Shown here: positions 58,202 through 64,000 of the stretch, in pieces
Layout of the letters: each line of letters begins with the position of its first letter
Numbering within the stretch: position 1 is the first letter of the stretch
Assembly: GCA_031472005.1 (NCBI GenBank)
Contig: PZJY01000004.1
Location: forward strand, 310,001-374,000
Length of the DNA stretch: 64,000 nt
Source of the DNA: Tetracladium setigerum
Taxonomy: Eukaryota; Ascomycota; Leotiomycetes; Helotiales
Direction of reading: 5' to 3'
The notes under the pieces: generated by a model
What the model saw: the letters and a program-made list of their open reading frames with translations, nothing else
What the model was told of the DNA's origin: nothing
Database searches by the model: none
Position numbers and translations under genes: made by a program

Positions 58202-59436
58202 ATTTGGGCAGAGATTGCAATTATGTATGAATCATGCAAATGGTTAGAGTAGAGTTATATACTTAATTGCTGACATGCTCGGTATATTCAAATTTTGATG
58301 ATCTCACAATATATTACGTTGCTATATGTACAGCAGCAGAATGGTTGGAGTCTAATCATGTAGCATGAAAAAGGTTTAGATTCTTGACGCTTAGGACTCG
58401 CTTCATCTGAAGTCATCAAGCTTAACACTGCTGCCAATATCTTATAATGATTATGTAGAACTGTACAGTATGTACAGTACTGAATGCAGAGTACTGAACT
58501 GTACTGCAAGTGGAAACTAAGATATGTGTATTTCTAGCCTACTGTACCGAGTTAAAAAAGTTTTCCTCTTATATTGAAGTGTGCTGTATCCTCGTCTGAA
58601 ACTCTTCCACAGTATACGTCAAGTAAATATTAAATAGTGATATCTCAAAATTGATGAAGTTTCGGTGCATCTCTGTGCTAATAGGCATCACAAACAAGGG
58701 GAAGATTTATAATTAATAACATTGATCATGATATTGTACTGTAACAGCCAAAGGGTCCGATGCCTACACAAAATACTCTAATGCAGATCTATTGATGTAC
58801 AGTAAAGTCCAGTTTCAGTGTCCGGGTGATACTGTAACATCCAAAGTCTCCCAGAGGGGCTTACAGTCATCCAGGCTTGTTCCCTTGTGGGTGCTGACAT
58901 GAAATTGCTGCTTTAGGACTGATTGTCACCGAACGTGAATAAGGTTAATGGATAGATAGTCTTGGGGGCTCTAGCGTTCGCTAGAACGCAATTCTGCAAG
59001 TAACACCCTATACAGTACATATACAGTACAGTAAGTCTTACAGCTAGGAGCGAAATCGGTGTCCTGTCTGGTTATACCCCCTTGAGTAGTTCTGAGAGCA
59101 CGGACTACTATTTGTCATGTCATTAAGCTATAAATGGCATGCAGATGCTAGATAGTAAAAGGCAAACTGTGCGTTGCTAAAAATTTAGTTAATTCTTTAG
59201 GCGGGCTCTTTTGTTGGGCGCTTATGGCTATGTCATCCGGCAAGTTTTTACTCCAACCCCGGTCATTCTCCATTTAAACGGTATCACCACTTAGGAAAGC
59301 CAGGTTGGACGATTAAGATCTTACTTATTGCTTCTTCCTCCTTTAGAAAGTCATCTTACATTACTTGAAAGCTTCGTCCAATTATCGTATATAAAGTGTC
59401 TGGCTTCGCTGCTTTGCAACGAAATAAAGGTTAAGA
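58202..59436. other. Intergenic rich in GTACAGTAC words
   Basis: Contains the densest cluster of TACTGTAC/GTACAGTAC words in the window (58461-58505, 58734-58746, 58798-58806, 59011-59033). No gene recognised. Confidence 0.5.
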
Positions 59437-60135
59437 ATGTCGCTTCCACAAGAAATCTGGAACAAAATCTCGAGACAACTCCCAATCTGGTCCGCTTTGA
59501 CGATTTCAAATCATCTTTCACTTTCGCTAGACACTGCTCGTCAGAATCATGCACGCATATGGGCTTTGATTTTCCGAAACAATGACTAGCTTCGCATTCT
59601 TGTTGAGCAGCTCCAGATTGGCGTCGTTGTGATAGGAGCGGATCTGAAGACTCTTTTCGACAACTCAGAATCAACTGTTCCATCGCGATTAGTACTGTGC
59701 CCTACTGAATCACCAAGCAATATACAGCAGTATTATTCAATTTTTCTCCGGTCTTTACACCCGCCCAAAATCAATCTTGACGGTAGTATTGCTTTTCTTG
59801 GTTCAAACATTACATTATTTTACCCTACATGGAAAAATGGTCACTACTTTCTACCAAATATTCAACAATTCTTCCAATTTGACAAAAGTACAGTATCATC
59901 AGCATGCTTAGAATTCGACACGTCATCTACATATAAGTATAGACAGATTGGCCCTGAGTGCATTGCGGGAAAGAAAGGGCGAAAACCAATCCGGGAAGAT
60001 ATAGATCAAATATGCTGGATTAAAAGATCATCTTCAACTCCTCCAATTATGTTCTTCGCAACTGAGGAGATTGAAGAAGTTTTATCTCTTATAGTGAAGT
60101 TAGCGGAGGGTCTTAATAAGAGGGGGTACAAATGA
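59437..60135 (+). pseudogene. F-box-like protein with one in-frame TAG
   Basis: ATG 59437 opens an F-box-like N-terminus, LPQEIWNKISRQLPIWSALT. The frame is broken only by TAG at 59587-59589 (codon 51) and then runs on in the same frame for 181 residues to TGA 60133 (VEQLQIGVVVIGADLKTLFD, INLDGSIAFLGSNITLFYPT, EVLSLIVKLAEGLNKRGYK). TAG fits TGG or CAG changed at one base. If read through, ~232 residues. Alternatively two separate small frames; the lack of an ATG right after TAG favours one broken gene. Confidence 0.6.
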
Positions 60136-61092
60136 CGGATTACTTTAACTAGGATAATAAAGGATGAAGCGAGATTTAATATATTAATATCGTATAGCAT
60201 AGAAGTTTCCATTACTCCTGTTTGGCTTAATTCTAGCTAGTCTCACTTGCGTCAAATTAATCTGATTAACGTCCGTCCATTCGTGACAGAAAACCCTACG
60301 TGCCGGAAAATTAAACAAATTTCAACATTCACAGGGTCGCTAGTTTAGTAGGACACGTGCTATAAACCTATATCCACCCTTAGATATACATTCCTGCTAT
60401 TATGCCTGGATTAAAATAAACATTATAGCGAAATACCCGTAATATCTATATTCTCATTGGTCGTTTCCAGCACACCGGGTTTTCCGCCACGCAGGGACGC
60501 ACGTAAGCGAAGATCTTACTCATTACGAGATTCCGTGCGCACAACATGAAACTTACCATACCCTGATACCAAAATGCCGCCTGATTTCGAAAGTCTCCTT
60601 TTACAACGCCTGACATTTGCGCGTTTTCCCGCCCGCCAAACCCAGTATTGGCTCGCTATCCCAGAATATTCCATCTCTACGTGAGGAGCAAGGCTAATGT
60701 CTAAGAAGGACGTGGCAGCCGGCGTATCGTGCGTGCTGAACAGCGAGCGATACTGCTTCTTAGTAAAACTCCGGTCACCTTACAACTTACTTTAAATCAC
60801 ATCTTCGATAAGCTCATATGTTAGATTTAGTGCAATGGTGGTAATAAAGTAAGGTCGTTGATGACAAGACAATCTTGCGAGTGCAGATTTGGGCTGCCAA
60901 AAACGGGCAGTCATCAAAGAATGTCCGATGTCAGCAGGACGCCGATTTCGCTCATAGCTGTAATATCTGTATACTCTTTAATTCCTCTACCTTTAGCTTG
61001 AGACCTTCGAATATTAGCATTCTCTTACGAGCGTACATTATTCACCCTACTTACATACCCCTAAACCCATACGTTCCATCACCTAGATCGTC
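60136..61092. promoter_or_regulatory. Upstream region of the cyclase-like gene
   Basis: No coding signal recognised. Pyrimidine/AT-rich just before the ATG at 61093. Confidence 0.35.
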
Positions 61093-61951
61093 ATGAATAC
61101 ATCCTATTTTGGTCTGGCTAGAAGGTACACCACACATCTCGTTGTCCAGCCTTCAGATTCACGCCTTAATCCACCGGAAAGCTATCTTTTCGTTCAAGAC
61201 GGATTGATTATTGCATGTGGGCTACTCTATTCATTATGCTATATCTTCTATTCTATACGAACATATAGCGATAGGAGATTTGCCGGGCCTGTATTTTGCG
61301 TGTATGTTTGATGTCAAAGGATCAAGCATTAATGCTAATTGAAGGCATAACTTAGTTGTGGAAATTTGTCATACGAACTCTTCTACGCCTTGACAACGAC
61401 GTCTACAGTATTTGAGAGGACAAGCTTCTTAGTCTGGTTTGTTCTTGATGTTATCTTTGCTACAACAGCTGTTCTGTCGACTTACGCACCTGGTCAAAGA
61501 CACATAATCATTTCTCAAATTCTTGGAGGCTCTTTTGTAGGCGTTCTATGTTTATATATACTTTCAGTTATATTTCCAGACGATCGTCAGCAAATAACAG
61601 CTTACTGGACTGGTATTCTTTTAGAACTACCCGTAGGCTGGGTAAGCGTGTATTTGCTAGTCAAACGCCGAGAAACAAAAGGCCAGTCCATAGAAATCTG
61701 GTGAACGCCTTCCGCTCCCTTTCTTCGCAGAATGTGTGCTAACATGAGAGTTTTTGCTTAGGCTTACTCGATTTCTGGGGTGCGTTGCTGCTTATAGTGT
61801 CTTTATTTGGCGCTATATGAATGTGCCTGAGAACTGGGCATACGTTGGCTCTATCTGGAGCGTCGGGGTAATGGTACTAACAATAATTTCTGAAATAATC
61901 TACCCCTTCGTTTACATTTGGGTAAGGATGCAAAAGGAAAAAACTGTTTAA
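61093..61951 (+). CDS. Pyr4/PaxB-type integral membrane terpene cyclase
   Basis: Three exons: 61093-61301, 61356-61700, 61762-61951; introns 54 and 61 bp; all phases close; 247 residues, the family's usual length. Six to seven TM helices. Signature: after TM1 (QDGLIIACGLLYSLCYIFYS) the loop TYSDRRFAGPVF, then CGNLSYELFYAL, matching the family's NxxWExxY with Glu kept and Tyr for Trp. The last part, TRFLGCVAAYSVFIWRYMN, IISEIIYPFVYIWVRMQKEK, carries the terminal acidic residue before YP. In characterised members (Pyr4, PaxB) two acidic residues start cyclisation of an epoxy-meroterpenoid or indole-diterpene. No prenyltransferase, FAD epoxidase, PKS or P450 is in the window, so the substrate is open. 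Fold assignment firm, catalysis inferred. Confidence 0.82.
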
Positions 61952-62340
61952 AATTTGCAAGGGATCACAAGTTGAATGATAGGATACCCATAGCCACCAT
62001 GCAGTTGGGTCTATTGATTAGTGGGAATCTAAGAGCTTGGACGCGGGAACTAGTAAAAGTCCCCAGGACATTACCTTGCACCTACGTTTAGGCCAAAGCG
62101 GCAAGGTCGAGCTCTAGTGAAGTGGGGCATATCATATCATAAGAGTCTGTTCGGGAAGTTTAACTTAGTAATTCCTAAAAGCAGCAACTACATGTAGTCA
62201 AGCTAATGTAAATCCGTTAGTGTGGATGACACTTTTGGCCCAGTATAAGATCTACAAGCCCTACTTGAAATTTTGAATGTCATCAGCCGGATGTACTGCT
62301 ATAACATATGTGAGCACTCACCTGATGCTAACCAGAATAG
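61952..62340. other. Intergenic
   Basis: Nothing recognised. Confidence 0.4.
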
Positions 62341-62646
62341 TCAGTCTTGGAAGAGTCCGTGTGCATTTGCGGCATTGATCGGGTTGCTCTCATGTATGCT
62401 TGAAAAAGCTTCCTTCCATTTTTGCCCGTCCCCTGCACAACTCTTTATACAAATGGCATAAACGTCTAGAAAAAGTACTGTAAGTACTACTTTCACTTTG
62501 TTTTCAGACAGCTGGACTGTCAATTGTAAACTGATTGTAAGAGAAAAGTAACAGTGCAGTTTCCAAAGTTGCTCATAGTCCAAATACAAGACTAAGTTAG
62601 GGTCTTTTTCATTTCTGTCCAACCTTGTTGATTGCGGAACTTCCAT
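62341..62646 (-). CDS. Short hypothetical ORF
   Basis: 101 residues from ATG 62646. A possible 66-bp in-frame intron (GTTTAC..TTCTAG) would shorten it to 79. Content: STRLDRNEKDPNLVLYLDYE, CIKSCAGDGQKWKEAFSSIH. Protein-like but unassigned. Confidence 0.3.
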   Translation of the reverse strand: MEVPQSTRLDRNEKDPNLVLYLDYEQLWKLHCYFSLTISLQLTVQLSENKVKVVLTVLFLDVYAICIKSCAGDGQKWKEAFSSIHESNPINAANAHGLFQD

Positions 62647-64000
62647 AAGCAAATGATCTCAATTCATATAGCCCAGGAGGTATTATGCATTTCGGAATAT
62701 CAACAGTACAGTAACTGAGGTTGCTTCCGTTTGGTTCTTTTATATTTCTTACAATGCTTGAGTCATTGACTCAGTCCTCAATGTTGTTGGTATGGATTGA
62801 CAGCGTAAGGGCCAAACCCTAATCCAACATCAAACATCTGGGAATATCACAGTACACTACGTATTCTGGGAATTTTTTTGGTAGTGTTTGCTTCGTAGTC
62901 GCCAATACACTGCTTCAGATCACTTGGGATTTTCCGCCGTTATCTCCAAGATCTTTTGCGCTCTTAGAACCTGGCGACTATTCCAGTCACGGCTTGGTTT
63001 CTACCATGGGCGTCAAACCAATAGTTCGATCTAATTTTTCGTTGAGCCAAGGAAAGAGAGAAATACTTCATAACGTAGATTTTTCAATTGTATTCAGGCC
63101 ATCCTATATTTGCTATCATAACACTAAATCGACAGGCTTGAGTGCGACCTTTAGCTTCACTATTAGTGACTGCTGAAAATCACGGTAACTCCCAAATTTC
63201 CAGCTATACTTCTCGATATTTCCCCTGAAAATTCCTGCAGCTGCTCTGGTTGACTGGTACCTACAAGTCTTTGCGCTACTGTCGGCTTTTCGTCTGAGCT
63301 GATTTCCCCGCCTTTTGAATTTCTATGATGTGTTAGAATCGGTATGATATAAAACTTCATGTCCACTGACATTTTCATTTGATAGTTGATCATCCGTTAG
63401 TTTGCTCTAGTCAGTCAACCCAATTCACCCCTGATTCTAAGGAGTTTAATCTTTTAGGCCCCTTACTCCTGACATTGATCACTGAAACAGGAGTATGCCC
63501 TGATCACTCATTTTTCACTGCATTCGTACACTTACCTTGAGAGTCCTCAATCCACTGATTCACCCCATTTTCATCATCCTACCATTACGGCCACTAGTTC
63601 AAGTGATTGTAACTCTAGGTCATGATCTGTGAGCCATCTCCAGGCTATGATCTGCTTATAGAGAGGTAAACAAAGATTTGAAGTGCTCACCTTTCCACCA
63701 TATATGTACGATAATCTTCTACTTGAGAATCGGTTGAGTCACCAGCCAAACTGACCAGCAATTCAAGGTCGACCATTTGGTAAGGGTCCAGTAAAGCCAG
63801 AGGGGCCATTGTAGTTGGGAGATGTGTTGGGCTGTATGAAGTCATTTGGCGGATATAAGTCGACCGTAGCAGCTGTGCGTAGATATTACTGGGAGGGAGA
63901 TACTCAAATAGTATTGGAAGCCCAGAATGGATGGAAAGTGAGGCAGCTAGGAAGCTGGGAAGATGGTCACTTTATGTTGATTTGACATCCTCCCTGCTTC
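62647..64000. other. Gene-poor end of window
   Basis: A 76-residue ATG frame on the minus strand (63393-63163, EEISSDEKPTVAQR-like content) is the only open frame of note and is unassigned. Twin TGAGTCA/TGACTCA sites lie at 62759-62773. Confidence 0.35.

Noticed and set aside
1..64000. tRNA, rRNA and CRISPR signals
   Set aside because: No cloverleaf with B-box-like GGTTCGANTCC, no rRNA stretch and no spaced direct-repeat array was recognised by eye; CRISPR is not expected in a fungus.

Overview
The window looks like nuclear DNA of a filamentous ascomycete (Pezizomycotina). Introns are short (about 43-112 bp) with GT..AG ends and CTAAC/CTAAT-like branch sites. Genes face both ways with no operons. 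The recognisable families are fungal: a vacuolar Ca2+/H+ exchanger, a Fre-type ferric reductase, a SUR7/PalI membrane protein, an Hsp70-like protein, NACHT proteins and a Pyr4/PaxB-type membrane terpene cyclase. A leotiomycete is my guess from the flavour of the lineage-restricted proteins; I could not test this.

Layout. 0.9-2.8 kb: vacuolar Ca2+/H+ exchanger (-). 3.6 kb: small secreted Cys-rich candidate. 5.8-8.2 kb: two unrecognised minus-strand frames and a frame-broken multi-exon gene (+). 10.8-12.4 kb: an unrecognised fragment and an F-box protein with one frame slip. 13.4-15.5 kb: PCL-type cyclin (+) and a polytopic membrane protein (-). 16.0-19.1 kb: ferric reductase with a C-terminal tandem-repeat tail, then a membrane-anchored ankyrin protein (both -). 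19.2-23.8 kb: frame-broken and lineage-specific genes. 24.5-25.4 kb: a clean eight-unit 33-residue repeat protein (-). 27.4-33.3 kb: a helical hypothetical, a multi-span membrane protein, a SUR7/PalI protein and an APH/choline-kinase-like phosphotransferase. 33.3-39.2 kb: a gene-poor stretch with decayed frames and a 20-A run. 39.2-40.6 kb: dead NACHT/NLR gene. 43.5-45.8 kb: SET-like protein. 46.9 kb: a perfect 74-bp palindrome. 47.3-49.3 kb: a block of decayed coding sequence with CAA/CAG-type stops. 49.5-51.7 kb: Hsp70-like gene (-). 55.3 kb: Cys-rich small gene with an intron right after ATG. 57.3-58.2 kb: DUF829/TMEM53-like hydrolase (-). 59.4-60.1 kb: F-box-like frame with one TAG. 61.1-62.0 kb: Pyr4/PaxB-type membrane cyclase (+).

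The most striking global feature is that about ten otherwise coherent genes each need one base added or removed to stay in frame, usually inside a short G/C or A run. In several cases the corrected exon lengths and splice phases then close exactly. This is either systematic homopolymer miscalling in the assembly or real decay. True decay by in-frame stops of the C-to-T kind is seen separately at 47-49 kb. The genes do not form one obvious pathway. Ion and metal handling (Ca2+ exchanger, ferric reductase), membrane organisation (SUR7) and accessory, fast-evolving families (NLR, ankyrin, F-box, APH, Hsp70-like) are interspersed with long gene-poor DNA. The terpene cyclase stands alone, with no visible prenyltransferase, FAD epoxidase, PKS or P450 in the window.
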